From Saprospiraceae bacterium (GTDB lineage: Bacteria > Bacteroidota > Bacteroidia > Chitinophagales > Saprospiraceae), in NCBI GenBank assembly GCA_025056735.1, contig JANWVR010000094.1, forward strand, positions 1 through 39,278: 39,278 nucleotides of DNA, in the 5' to 3' direction. This document shows, piece after piece, positions 1-7,601 of the stretch (the first letter of the stretch is position 1; every line of letters starts with the position of its first letter). The notes beneath the pieces were generated by a model. It worked only from the letters and a program-made list of their open reading frames with translations. It had not been told where the DNA came from and did no database searches. Position numbers and translations under genes: made by a program.

Positions 1-60
<60 letters not shown>

Positions 61-229
61 AACCTCTTCAGCAGCTATCGCTGCCACTCTCTTTAAAGCG
101 TATCCAAATCCAAGCCCCTCATCAGCGAAGAACCTGGCGCCATGTTCAGGCTACTCGTCCAAACTTGTCAATGAACTTGCTCTTTTTAGGCCCCTCTTCC
201 GGGGCACTTTAGTGTAGTTTTCTTGAAAT
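61..229 (-). other. rRNA operon leader (transcribed spacer upstream of 16S)
   Basis: This stretch lies between the predicted rRNA transcription start and the 16S 5' end and has no coding sequence. It contains two short inverted repeats: GCCCC/GGGGC with a six-base loop near 190-205, and GCAGC/GCTGC near 70-84. Such leaders usually carry processing and antitermination signals, but I cannot identify specific boxes here. Confidence 0.5.
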
Positions 230-235
230 GGGCTG

Positions 236-303
236 CAAAGGTAATAGCACCGCTTTCACTCATGCAAGAGATTTTTCCTAAAAAATTAAAAAAAATTTTC
301 GCA
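236..303 (-). promoter_or_regulatory. rRNA operon promoter with UP-element-like A/T tracts
   Basis: On the minus strand TACCTTTG (243-236) matches the Bacteroidota -7 consensus TAnnTTTG exactly. CTTG (268-265) lies 21 nt upstream as a -33 element. Directly upstream, 271-303 is almost pure A/T with phased A and T runs, as in rRNA UP elements. The predicted start is near 229, leaving a leader of about 170 nt before 16S. The remaining stretch 304-432 shows no gene. Confidence 0.7.
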
Positions 304-432
304 GTGTTTCTTAGCGTGTTTTGGGCCTCTTTCATGCGCAGGAAAGGCATATGTGCCAATCGTATCAAACGCTTCGTTTGTTACGGATTGACGAGCACCG
401 ATACAGCCGGCGTGTAAGGGAGAAGGAGAGAA

Positions 433-1389
433 TCAGGCCTTAGGAACCACTTTTTTAAAGTATTCGTAGGTGAGTTTTAGCCCGGTTGCACGGTCAATCT
501 TAGGTTCCCAGCCCAGTATTTGGCGGGCTTTGGTGATGTCAGGGCGACGCTGTTTGGGATCGTCCACCGGTAACGGTCGGTAGTCAATATAGGCCTTAGG
601 GTTTTGCACTAAGTCGAGGATTTCCTGAGCGAACTGGAGGACAGTGATTTCCGAAGGGTTTCCGAGATTGATTGGGAGGTGGTAGTCGCTCATCAACAAG
701 CGATAGATGCCTTCTACGAGGTCGTCCACATAGCAGAAGGAGCGCGTCTGGGAGCCATCGCCGAATACGGTAAGGCCTTCGCCACGGATAGCCTGGCTGA
801 AGAAGGCGGGCAGCACGCGCCCGTCATTGACGCGCATGCGCGGGCCATAAGTATTAAAGATGCGCACAATGCGCGTTTGAAGGCCGTGTACATTGTGGTA
901 GGCCATGGTGATGGCTTCCAAAAAACGCTTGGCCTCGTCGTACACGCCGCGCGGGCCAACAGGGTTCACGTTGCCCCAGTACTCTTCGGTTTGCGGGTGC
1001 ACCAATGGGTCGCCATATACTTCGGAGGTGGAGGCGACCAGAATCCGCGCGCCTTTTTCGCGGGCCAACCCTAAGCAATTGTGAGTACCCAGTGCACCTA
1101 CTTTCAGCGTTTGGATGGGCATCTGCAAATAATCAATCGGGCTGGCCGGCGAGGCAAAGTGCAAAATGTAGTCCAGCGGGCCTGGTACATGAATAAACTT
1201 AGTTACATCATGATGGTAATATTCAAAGTCCTTTTCTTTAAAAAGGTGCGCTATGTTGTCTAAGCTACCGGTCAGGAGGTTATCCATTCCAATCACCTGA
1301 TAGCCCTCGGCCAGGAAACGGTCGCACAGGTGCGAGCCAATGAAGCCTGCAGCGCCTGTAATCAGTATGCGTTTTTTCGCCATTATCAT
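433..1389 (-). CDS. UDP-glucuronate decarboxylase (UDP-xylose synthase), SDR family
   Basis: The enzyme converts UDP-glucuronate to UDP-xylose with bound NAD+, giving a nucleotide sugar for envelope or exopolysaccharide. The Rossmann motif [10 protein letters not shown] is at residues 11-20, the TSEVYGDP active-site loop at 121-128, and the catalytic YxxxK at Y150/K154. The segments [11 protein letters not shown] and [10 protein letters not shown] are typical of the UXS branch rather than of GalE or dTDP-glucose dehydratases. Its 318 residues match bacterial UXS length. Translation could begin at the first ATG or the third codon (1383), which gives the more usual [10 protein letters not shown] start. 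The gene stands alone between the rRNA promoter and the DUF1573/copA pair, with a candidate promoter just upstream. Family assignment is firm; the exact sugar product is inferred. Confidence 0.93.
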   Translation of the reverse strand: MIMAKKRILITGAAGFIGSHLCDRFLAEGYQVIGMDNLLTGSLDNIAHLFKEKDFEYYHHDVTKFIHVPGPLDYILHFASPASPIDYLQMPIQTLKVGALGTHNCLGLAREKGARILVASTSEVYGDPLVHPQTEEYWGNVNPVGPRGVYDEAKRFLEAITMAYHNVHGLQTRIVRIFNTYGPRMRVNDGRVLPAFFSQAIRGEGLTVFGDGSQTRSFCYVDDLVEGIYRLLMSDYHLPINLGNPSEITVLQFAQEILDLVQNPKAYIDYRPLPVDDPKQRRPDITKARQILGWEPKIDRATGLKLTYEYFKKVVPKA

Positions 1390-1417
1390 TAAATAAAATA
1401 GGTGTACCAGCGACGGG

Positions 1418-1425
1418 CAAAGATA
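1418..1425 (-). promoter_or_regulatory. -7 promoter element for the UDP-glucuronate decarboxylase gene
   Basis: TATCTTTG on the minus strand is an exact TAnnTTTG match about 30 nt upstream of the start codon, predicting a leader of roughly 22-28 nt. No good TTTG -33 element is seen at the expected distance, so the call rests on the -7 box alone. Confidence 0.4.
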
Positions 1426-1491
1426 GGGGGTGCGTTACCCTCTCTTGTGTTATAAAAATGAAAAAGGGTTAAGGGAAAAAAGTGTGTTCAA

Positions 1492-1500
1492 TTATCCACA
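1492..1500 (+). other. Single DnaA-box sequence (TTATCCACA)
   Basis: TTATCCACA is identical to the strongest E. coli DnaA box. It lies in the 240-bp gap between the divergent decarboxylase and DUF1573 genes. I see only this one copy here, so it is not evidence of a replication origin; it could be a regulatory DnaA site or chance. Confidence 0.3.
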
Positions 1501-1578
1501 AAAAAGGGCTTTTTAGCGCTTTCAGCCTCAGGCTTTCCAACATCTTTGCAATCTTTTAGGAAGATGCCAGCTGAAGCG

Positions 1579-1610
1579 TTGAACGTTGGGGATTAAAAAT
1601 GGTTACTTTA
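1579..1610 (+). promoter_or_regulatory. Candidate promoter for DUF1573 lipoprotein-copA
   Basis: TTG (1579-1581) and TTACTTTA (1603-1610) are spaced by 21 nt, as in Bacteroidota promoters, but the -7 box has two mismatches to TAnnTTTG. The predicted start near 1617 falls just before the ATG at 1631, which supports that ATG over an in-frame TTG at 1586. Confidence 0.3.
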
Positions 1611-1630
1611 CGAAAATACACGCAAGTGCT

Positions 1631-2104
1631 ATGAAAACCCTGTTTTCCATTTTGCTTTTGAGTATTGTGGTCTGGTGGGCCTGCGAAAGTGACAACGCTT
1701 CGGGCGTTCGCGAAATACGCGGGGGAGGTCCCAACAGCGAGTTGATCCGAAATCCGGCCACAGCGGATTTGCCTTTGGACACCAACGCGCTGGCTCGCAT
1801 TACTTTTGATGCACCGGAGTACGATTTCGGTGAGGTACGCGAGGGTGAGGTTGTCGAGCATGAGTTTGTATTCCGAAATACGGGCAAGGTACCGCTCTCT
1901 ATCTTGAACGCGCGCTCTTCCTGCGGCTGCACCGTGCCGGATTGGCCCAAAGACCCGATCCCGCCCGGAGGCACGGGTAAGATCAAAGCACGCTTCAACA
2001 CAGAGGGGAAGACAAAAGAACAGAAAAAGGCGATTCTCATAACGGCCAACACTTACCCTAACGAGACAAGTGTCATCTTGAAGGGGTATGTGAAGCCGCA
2101 ATAG
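1631..2104 (+). CDS. DUF1573 domain-containing probable lipoprotein
   Basis: The protein has 157 residues. The N-terminus MKTLFSILLLSIVVWWAC looks like an export signal ending in a cysteine at residue 18; the lipobox (WWAC) is non-canonical, so lipidation is likely rather than certain. The mature part is one DUF1573 Ig-like domain: FDFGEVREGEVVEHEF, then RNTGKVPLSI, the conserved SSCGCT motif (about residues 97-102), and IPPGGTGKI. DUF1573 proteins of Bacteroidota are exported and of unknown function. The gene lies 53 bp upstream of copA on the same strand and is probably cotranscribed with it. The ATG at 1631 is chosen over an in-frame TTG at 1586, which would put extra residues before the signal peptide. 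Confidence 0.88.
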   Translation: MKTLFSILLLSIVVWWACESDNASGVREIRGGGPNSELIRNPATADLPLDTNALARITFDAPEYDFGEVREGEVVEHEFVFRNTGKVPLSILNARSSCGCTVPDWPKDPIPPGGTGKIKARFNTEGKTKEQKKAILITANTYPNETSVILKGYVKPQ

Positions 2105-2157
2105 AAGAAGCCTATTGGCGAAGGCACATTTTTTAGGAGTCAGGAACGCATATTGGA

Positions 2158-4380
2158 ATGGCTGTTGAGAAAGCGGAGACCCTTCGCGAGCAGTATGCTG
2201 TGATGGGCATGACATGCGCCTCGTGTGCGCGCAGTGTGGAGACGGGTCTGAGTCGCGTACCAGGTGTGCGCTCAGCAACGGTCAATCTGGCAACCAACAC
2301 AGCGCAGGTGGAATATGTCCCTGAGGAAGTCTCGCCGGAGGACTTGAGAAAGGCTTTGCAATCTCTTGGCTACGACCTCATCATTGAAGAGAGAGGGCGT
2401 GAGACGTCTGCGCAAGAGTGCGATCGCCGCTACAACTCGCTACGCCGGCGAGCATTGGGCGCGCTGTTGTTGGCTGCGCCACTGGCCATTCTGGGCATGT
2501 TTTTCATGGATGTGCCGGGTGTTCATTATATGATGTGGCTCTTGGCGACGCCGCTGGTGTTCTGGTTTGGCCGCTCATTTTTCACCCAGGCCTGGAGACA
2601 GTTGCGCCACGGCGTCGCTACTATGGACACGTTAGTGGCGCTAAGCACGAGCACGGCTTATGTTTTTAGCGTATTTAACACCCTGAACCCTGCCTTTTGG
2701 CAAATCCGAGGGCTGGAAGCACACGTGTATTTTGAGGCCGCAGGAGTTGTCATCGCCTTCGTTTTATTAGGAAAATGGTTGGAAGAGCGGGCAAAGGCGC
2801 GGGCCTCATCCTCTCTTCAAAAACTTATGGGTCTGCAGCCGCAGACCGTCATGCGATTGCTGCCCGATGGGCGCATGGAGGAAATCCCAACCGCCCGGGT
2901 AGCTGTAGGCGACCTGCTGTTGGTGCGGCCAGGAGAGAAAGTCCCTGTAGATGGCCGAGTACATAGCGGATGCTCGCATGTAGACGAAAGTATGCTCAGC
3001 GGCGAGCCCATGCCCGTGGCCAAAAGCCCCGGCGATCGCCTCTGGGCGGGTACGGTGGTACAACATTCGCCGTTGCAGTTGCGTGCCGAACAGGTGGGTG
3101 CTGATACGTTGCTGGCGCAAATCATCCGCACTGTAGAGGAGGCACAAGGCAGCAAGGCGCCTGTTCAGCGCTTAGTGGATCGGGTGGCGTCCGTGTTTGT
3201 ACCGGTAGTGGTTTTCATCGCCGTTGTCTCGTTGTTGGCATGGTGGCTTTGGGGCGGGAGTAACGGCTTTGAGCAGGGATTATTGGCCTTTGTGACGGTG
3301 CTGGTGATTGCCTGCCCGTGCGCTTTGGGGCTGGCTACACCTACAGCCATCATGGTCGGCATTGGCAAGGGAGCGGAAAAGGGCATTCTCATCAAAAATG
3401 CCGAGAGTTTAGAGCTGGCGCATCGCATTCAGGTACTGGCGTTAGATAAAACCGGTACGCTTACTGTTGGAAAACCTGTGGTGGAAGGACTCTTGTGGGC
3501 CGACGATCTTCCGACAGGGCCCTGGGCCGATGTGTTTTATTCTTTAGAGCGTCAGACGCAGCATCCCTTAGCACAGGCTATTGCAGCGTATTTGGAGAGT
3601 CAGGTAATGCCTGTACCATTGACGGACACGGAACAGCTGCCGGGTTTAGGTGTCCGAGCGCGGTTTCGCGGCGAGTGGGTGCTGGCGGGCAATCGCGCTC
3701 TGTTTGCTGCAGAAGGTTTGAGATTGCCCGAAGCCCTGGAACAAGCTGCTAAGCGCTGGGAGGGCGAGTCCAAAACGGTGGTTTTTTTCGCCTGCGCCGA
3801 CCGCGTGCTGGCCGTAGCGGCTGTTGCCGATCCAATTCAAACCTCGGCAGCGGCGGCTATACGGCAGCTGCGCGATTTGGGCATTGAGGTATGGCTACTG
3901 ACGGGCGATCAGGCACAGAGCGCTCAGACCGTTGCTCAGGTGCTGGGTATCGAGCGCGTCCGCGCCAGCCTGATGCCCGCTGACAAGGAAGCTTTTGTTC
4001 GCGAACGACAATCTGAGGGAAAAGTAGTGGCCATGGTGGGCGACGGCATCAATGATAGTCAAGCATTGGCTCGCGCCGATGTCAGCATTGCTATGGGACA
4101 CGGCACAGACATCGCTATGGATGTGGCACACATGGTGCTGATAAACAATGACTTACAAAAGATGCCTGAAGCCATACGCCTTTCGCGTCAGACGGTGCGA
4201 ACCATTCGGCAAAACCTCTTTTGGGCATTCCTTTACAATATAATCGGCATTCCTGTTGCTGCAGGGGTGCTGTATCCAGTTTATGGTTTTACGCTCAACC
4301 CTATGTTTGCTGGAGCGGCAATGGCGCTGAGTTCGGTAAGCGTTGTTGCCAACAGCCTGCGGCTCCGATGGGCGCGCTAA
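2158..4380 (+). CDS. copA: Copper-exporting P1B-type ATPase (CopA)
   Basis: An inner-membrane pump that exports Cu(I) using ATP. One N-terminal heavy-metal-associated domain carries GMTCASC (residues 17-23). The actuator-domain SGEP is at 281-284, the metal-binding CPC of the transmembrane path at 386-388, the phosphorylation motif DKTGTLT at 430-436 (D430 phosphorylated), the HP motif at 469-470, and GDGIND at 628-633. CPC with the SxHP motif and C-terminal helices ending in an MSSVSVV-like segment ([14 protein letters not shown]) marks the Cu(I) subgroup (P1B-1). At 740 residues it is full length for a single-HMA CopA. No CopZ, CueR or CsoR gene is adjacent. Its stop codon overlaps that of the convergent gene at 4377-4380. 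Confidence 0.96.
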   Translation: MAVEKAETLREQYAVMGMTCASCARSVETGLSRVPGVRSATVNLATNTAQVEYVPEEVSPEDLRKALQSLGYDLIIEERGRETSAQECDRRYNSLRRRALGALLLAAPLAILGMFFMDVPGVHYMMWLLATPLVFWFGRSFFTQAWRQLRHGVATMDTLVALSTSTAYVFSVFNTLNPAFWQIRGLEAHVYFEAAGVVIAFVLLGKWLEERAKARASSSLQKLMGLQPQTVMRLLPDGRMEEIPTARVAVGDLLLVRPGEKVPVDGRVHSGCSHVDESMLSGEPMPVAKSPGDRLWAGTVVQHSPLQLRAEQVGADTLLAQIIRTVEEAQGSKAPVQRLVDRVASVFVPVVVFIAVVSLLAWWLWGGSNGFEQGLLAFVTVLVIACPCALGLATPTAIMVGIGKGAEKGILIKNAESLELAHRIQVLALDKTGTLTVGKPVVEGLLWADDLPTGPWADVFYSLERQTQHPLAQAIAAYLESQVMPVPLTDTEQLPGLGVRARFRGEWVLAGNRALFAAEGLRLPEALEQAAKRWEGESKTVVFFACADRVLAVAAVADPIQTSAAAAIRQLRDLGIEVWLLTGDQAQSAQTVAQVLGIERVRASLMPADKEAFVRERQSEGKVVAMVGDGINDSQALARADVSIAMGHGTDIAMDVAHMVLINNDLQKMPEAIRLSRQTVRTIRQNLFWAFLYNIIGIPVAAGVLYPVYGFTLNPMFAGAAMALSSVSVVANSLRLRWAR

Positions 4381-5648
4381 GGGTTGCGCTCCAGCAGCTG
4401 GGTTTGGCGCACTTCTTCCACGTTTTTGCATCCGGCTAAAGCCATGGTGAGCTCGAAGTCGGCCATCCAATTGTTCAATAATTCTTCCACACCGGCCTGG
4501 CCAGCGATTGCCAAAGCATAACAATAAGGCCGTCCGATGCCCACGGCAGTAGCGCCCAGCGCCAGCGCCTTAAAAACGTCTGCACCGCCGCGGAAGCCGC
4601 TATCTATCAGAATAGGCACTTTCCCCTGGACGACGGAGGCGATGGCGGGCAGGGCTTCTATTGTGGAAATGGCACCGTCCACCTGGCGGCCGCCGTGGTT
4701 GGAGATGTAAATGCCGTCCACGCCGTAGTCCAAGGCCTTACGCGCGTCGTCAGGGTGCAGAATGCCTTTCAGTAGAATGGGCAGATCCGTATGCTGGCGC
4801 AAGAAAGGCAGGTCTTGCCAAGTGATATTGGGTCGTGAGTAAATGCGGACAAACGTCCGCACGGCCTTTAGCCCAGCGCCCGTGCGGAGGTTTTGCCAAA
4901 AAGAGCCTGGGAAGCGGCGATTAGCGGCGATGAGGGTGCGAATAGCCTCCAGCGTCAAGCGTGGGCGGGCTGCAGGTGCCGGGTCCGGTTCATCCATAAT
5001 TTTTTGAAAGACAGGATCGGAGGTATATTGGGCAATTCCCATGCCGCGCAAGAAGGGCAAGAACGCCAGGTCAAGGTCGCGCGTGCGCCACCCCAGAAGC
5101 GTTGTATCGAGGGTGACCACGATCCCTGTACACCCTGAGGCTTTGGCGCGGTGCAGAAAATGGGCTACCAGCTCATCCGAACGGCTCCAATACAGCTGAA
5201 AAAAACGCGGTGTCTCCCCCATGGCTGCAGCACACGTCTCCATAGGTACCGAAGCCTGGTTGGAAAAAATGAATGGCACCCCCATCGCGCCTGCAGCACG
5301 CGCTACGGCTAAGTCTGCTTCCGGGTGCGCCATTTCCAAAACGCCGATGGGAGCCAGAAAAAAAGGCGCTGGAATCGGCCGACCCAGTAAAGTTGTGGAA
5401 ATGTCTCGCTCCTCTACGTTGCGCAACATGCGGGGCACAATCGCCCAGCGAGCGAATGCGTCAACATTGGAAGCCACCGTGCGCTCTCGACCTGCCCCTC
5501 CAGCAATGTAGGCCCAGGCTTCAGCACTTACGCGCTCGCGGGCAATTGCCTCTAAGCGCGCCAGGTCAACAGGGATCTTAGGGCGCTGTCCAGCCGCCCC
5601 TCCAATATACACGAATCGCTGACGGTCAAGGGCGTACGTTTTTGGCAT
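4377..5648 (-). CDS. FMN-dependent alpha-hydroxy-acid oxidase, lactate 2-monooxygenase-like
   Basis: Member of the FMN-dependent TIM-barrel family that oxidises L-2-hydroxy acids, here probably L-lactate. Visible active-site elements are Y47 in AYIAGGAG, K294 in LLKGI, H318 and R321 in SNHGGRQ, D349 in LIDSGFRGG, and the FMN-phosphate GR at 372-373. Residues 186-209 ([19 protein letters not shown] region) form the long loop found in lactate 2-monooxygenases, which release acetate and CO2. The 423-residue length also fits that branch better than glycolate oxidase or LldD. Whether it acts as a monooxygenase, oxidase or dehydrogenase cannot be fixed from sequence. It faces copA and shares four bases (CTAA) with that gene's stop. 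No lactate permease or regulator is adjacent. Confidence 0.88.
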   Translation of the reverse strand: MPKTYALDRQRFVYIGGAAGQRPKIPVDLARLEAIARERVSAEAWAYIAGGAGRERTVASNVDAFARWAIVPRMLRNVEERDISTTLLGRPIPAPFFLAPIGVLEMAHPEADLAVARAAGAMGVPFIFSNQASVPMETCAAAMGETPRFFQLYWSRSDELVAHFLHRAKASGCTGIVVTLDTTLLGWRTRDLDLAFLPFLRGMGIAQYTSDPVFQKIMDEPDPAPAARPRLTLEAIRTLIAANRRFPGSFWQNLRTGAGLKAVRTFVRIYSRPNITWQDLPFLRQHTDLPILLKGILHPDDARKALDYGVDGIYISNHGGRQVDGAISTIEALPAIASVVQGKVPILIDSGFRGGADVFKALALGATAVGIGRPYCYALAIAGQAGVEELLNNWMADFELTMALAGCKNVEEVRQTQLLERNP

Positions 5649-5725
5649 AAGCTATTGAAATAAAAATGTTTATGAAGAAGACGAATATGTAAGATTTTGC
5701 ACTGCAACTAAACTTTGCTGGCCTT

Positions 5726-7441
5726 CTATTTTACCTCCTCCACGCGCTCAATGTTGTAACCCACAACCACCCAAAGGTACGCCACAAAATCGCCCTGCGC
5801 CACCACCTCCGGACTCGACAGGTAGCGCCGCAACTGCGCACGACCTTCCTCTACCACCTCGCTCAACCGACTCGCATCGCCCTTTTTGAGGTATTTTAAT
5901 TCAAACACATACTGCCGCTTCGGCTCCAAAATCGGCGGACGGCGCAGCAATAATATGTCCGGATAACCCTGACCCAACGCCTGCTCGCTGCGCACCATGT
6001 ACACGCCCGTGGGCGACATCAGCGCTATCAGCGCCGTCTTCAAATGCTTCTCGTCCAACTGACGCGCGTCGCGGTTGTCCAAATGACTCAGTACCTTTTG
6101 AAACGCCTCGCGCAACGGTTCAACATCCCCGTCGCGCGCCAGCGCAATCATCCGCTCCGGAATACGTAAATCCAGACGCTGCAAATTGCTGCGACGCAAC
6201 AGCATCTGCTGGAAAAACTTGTAGTACAACTCTCCAATCACATGGTTGGGCATCTGAAACTTCCATTGATCGAAAATCGCCTCTTGCACCGTCAGCATGC
6301 CCAAATAAAACAGCAAACTCACAAAATCCTGCCGCGTCCAGTCTCGCTCAAAACTAAACTGCGTCGTAACGCCCGACACCACCGAACCATCTTCGATGAC
6401 CTCCTCCAATACTGCCGCATTCATGGCTTCATCGCCCACTCGAAGTGTGCGCTCGAGCTTGCCATAGTCGCTCACCACGTTGGTATCCACTAAGGTTTCC
6501 GGATACTGACCTAAAACGCGATAGTTCGAGGCAAAATATAGCACCATGTCAGGATTGTACAATCGCTCACGCGCTTTGGGATGGAAGCGATAGCCGTTGT
6601 ACCACGCGCGCACATCGGCCAGCACCCGCTCCAACTCGCCCTCCGATACCTCGGCCAACCGCAGGATTTCAGCCACCTCCGCCTCTGTAAATCCCATGAA
6701 ATCGTGCATGTCGGGCCGCAGCGACAGGTTTGTGCCGATGTTAAAGCCGCTCGTCAGGCTGTCCAACGTCACTGGCGAAACGCCCGTAGCGAAAATGCGG
6801 TCAATTACGCCGCTCTGCGTGCCCTCCTTGACCACCTCGAAAAACTTCCGAACAATGCCGTTGCGGCTGACAATCGTCCTGAAGTCATTGAAAGAGAAGG
6901 CAATGATCTCGTTGGTGAAATGGTCGTATTCGTCTATCAGAAGAAAAACTTTTTCACCTGGATTGTTTTCAGTTATAATGGTTAATGCTTTGTCTAACAA
7001 TTCATTGGCCTGATTTTGCGATTGGATGACTTCAAAATCTTCCTCTGAAAAAAGGGCGCGATAATGCAACAAAGAACGCAATAGCTGCTCCCGGACTCGA
7101 ACGGCAAAGCTTTCTTCTATAGCCTTCAAATCATTTGTCCGAATGCCACTAAAGTCAAACTTCAACACTAAGTAAGCATTTGCCCCCGCTGTCGGATGCT
7201 GACCGATGTAGTAGCGCCCAAACAACTCCTCAAACTTCGCCCGGTGCTGCTTGCCATAGTAGTACTCCATCACCGACACCGCCAGGCTCTTGCCAAAACG
7301 ACGTGGACGCAGGAAAAAATGGTACCGCGTGTCCATTTCCTCCATCTTGGCCAAGTACATCGTCCTGTCCACGTAGTGCTTGCCCGTCTTGACCAACGTC
7401 TCGAAGTTGCTGATGCCGTACGGGAAACCAATGCGTTTCAT
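5726..7441 (-). CDS. AAA-ATPase-like / PD-(D/E)XK nuclease superfamily protein
   Basis: The 571-residue protein has the two-part layout of the AAA-ATPase-like (PF09820) plus PD-(D/E)XK (PF08011) family, common as multicopy genes in Bacteroidota and of unknown role. The start MKRIGFPYG is followed by DRTMYLAKM and a Walker A-like RRFGKS (residues 47-52). The Walker B motif is FLLIDEYD, with D170 and E171. Near the C-terminus GYPDILLL (D495) and VFELKYL (E514, K516) supply the D...ExK nuclease signature. The ATG at 7441 is preferred to an upstream TTG at 7465 because the family starts at this motif and a perfect -7 promoter box overlaps the longer version. It is divergently arranged with the T9SS protein gene. 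Nuclease activity is inferred from motifs only. Confidence 0.9.
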   Translation of the reverse strand: MKRIGFPYGISNFETLVKTGKHYVDRTMYLAKMEEMDTRYHFFLRPRRFGKSLAVSVMEYYYGKQHRAKFEELFGRYYIGQHPTAGANAYLVLKFDFSGIRTNDLKAIEESFAVRVREQLLRSLLHYRALFSEEDFEVIQSQNQANELLDKALTIITENNPGEKVFLLIDEYDHFTNEIIAFSFNDFRTIVSRNGIVRKFFEVVKEGTQSGVIDRIFATGVSPVTLDSLTSGFNIGTNLSLRPDMHDFMGFTEAEVAEILRLAEVSEGELERVLADVRAWYNGYRFHPKARERLYNPDMVLYFASNYRVLGQYPETLVDTNVVSDYGKLERTLRVGDEAMNAAVLEEVIEDGSVVSGVTTQFSFERDWTRQDFVSLLFYLGMLTVQEAIFDQWKFQMPNHVIGELYYKFFQQMLLRRSNLQRLDLRIPERMIALARDGDVEPLREAFQKVLSHLDNRDARQLDEKHLKTALIALMSPTGVYMVRSEQALGQGYPDILLLRRPPILEPKRQYVFELKYLKKGDASRLSEVVEEGRAQLRRYLSSPEVVAQGDFVAYLWVVVGYNIERVEEVK

Positions 7442-7462
7442 GCGCAGCACAAAAATTTTGCT

Positions 7463-7470
7463 CAAAAATA
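7463..7470 (-). promoter_or_regulatory. -7 promoter element for the AAA/PD-(D/E)XK gene
   Basis: TATTTTTG on the minus strand is an exact TAnnTTTG match. TTCG lies 21 nt upstream as a weak -33 element. The predicted start near 7456 is about 15 nt before the ATG at 7441. Confidence 0.45.
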
Positions 7471-7511
7471 GCGCGGCTTTATCGAAGGGGGCGAAAATCG
7501 GGAAAATCAGC

Positions 7512-7542
7512 TTTTTTCTTTCATCAGCATTCCTTATTTTTG
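7512..7542 (+). promoter_or_regulatory. Promoter for the T9SS-secreted repeat protein
   Basis: TATTTTTG (7535-7542) is an exact -7 match and a T-run starting at 7512 sits 19 nt upstream in the -33 position. The predicted start near 7549 leaves a leader of about 53 nt before the ATG at 7602. Confidence 0.45.
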
Positions 7543-7601
7543 AGCGTCGAAGCAGCGGTGAGAACCCCCTATGTACTCTTCACACTAAAAATGCACTGTT
7601 T

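Noticed and set aside
679..1074. 131-residue plus-strand ORF inside the decarboxylase gene
   Set aside because: It mirrors a strongly conserved enzyme in the other strand and has no start context or recognisable motif.
1390..1630. Replication origin suggested by the DnaA box
   Set aside because: Only one box is present, with no DUE-like cluster and no dnaA, dnaN or gidA neighbours.
1556..2278. 240-residue minus-strand ORF across the DUF1573 gene and copA start
   Set aside because: It is antisense to a recognisable DUF1573 domain and the CopA metal-binding domain, and its product resembles no family.
7380..7601. N-terminal extension of the T9SS protein
   Set aside because: It overlaps the divergent gene and its promoters, and puts 74 residues before a clear signal peptide.
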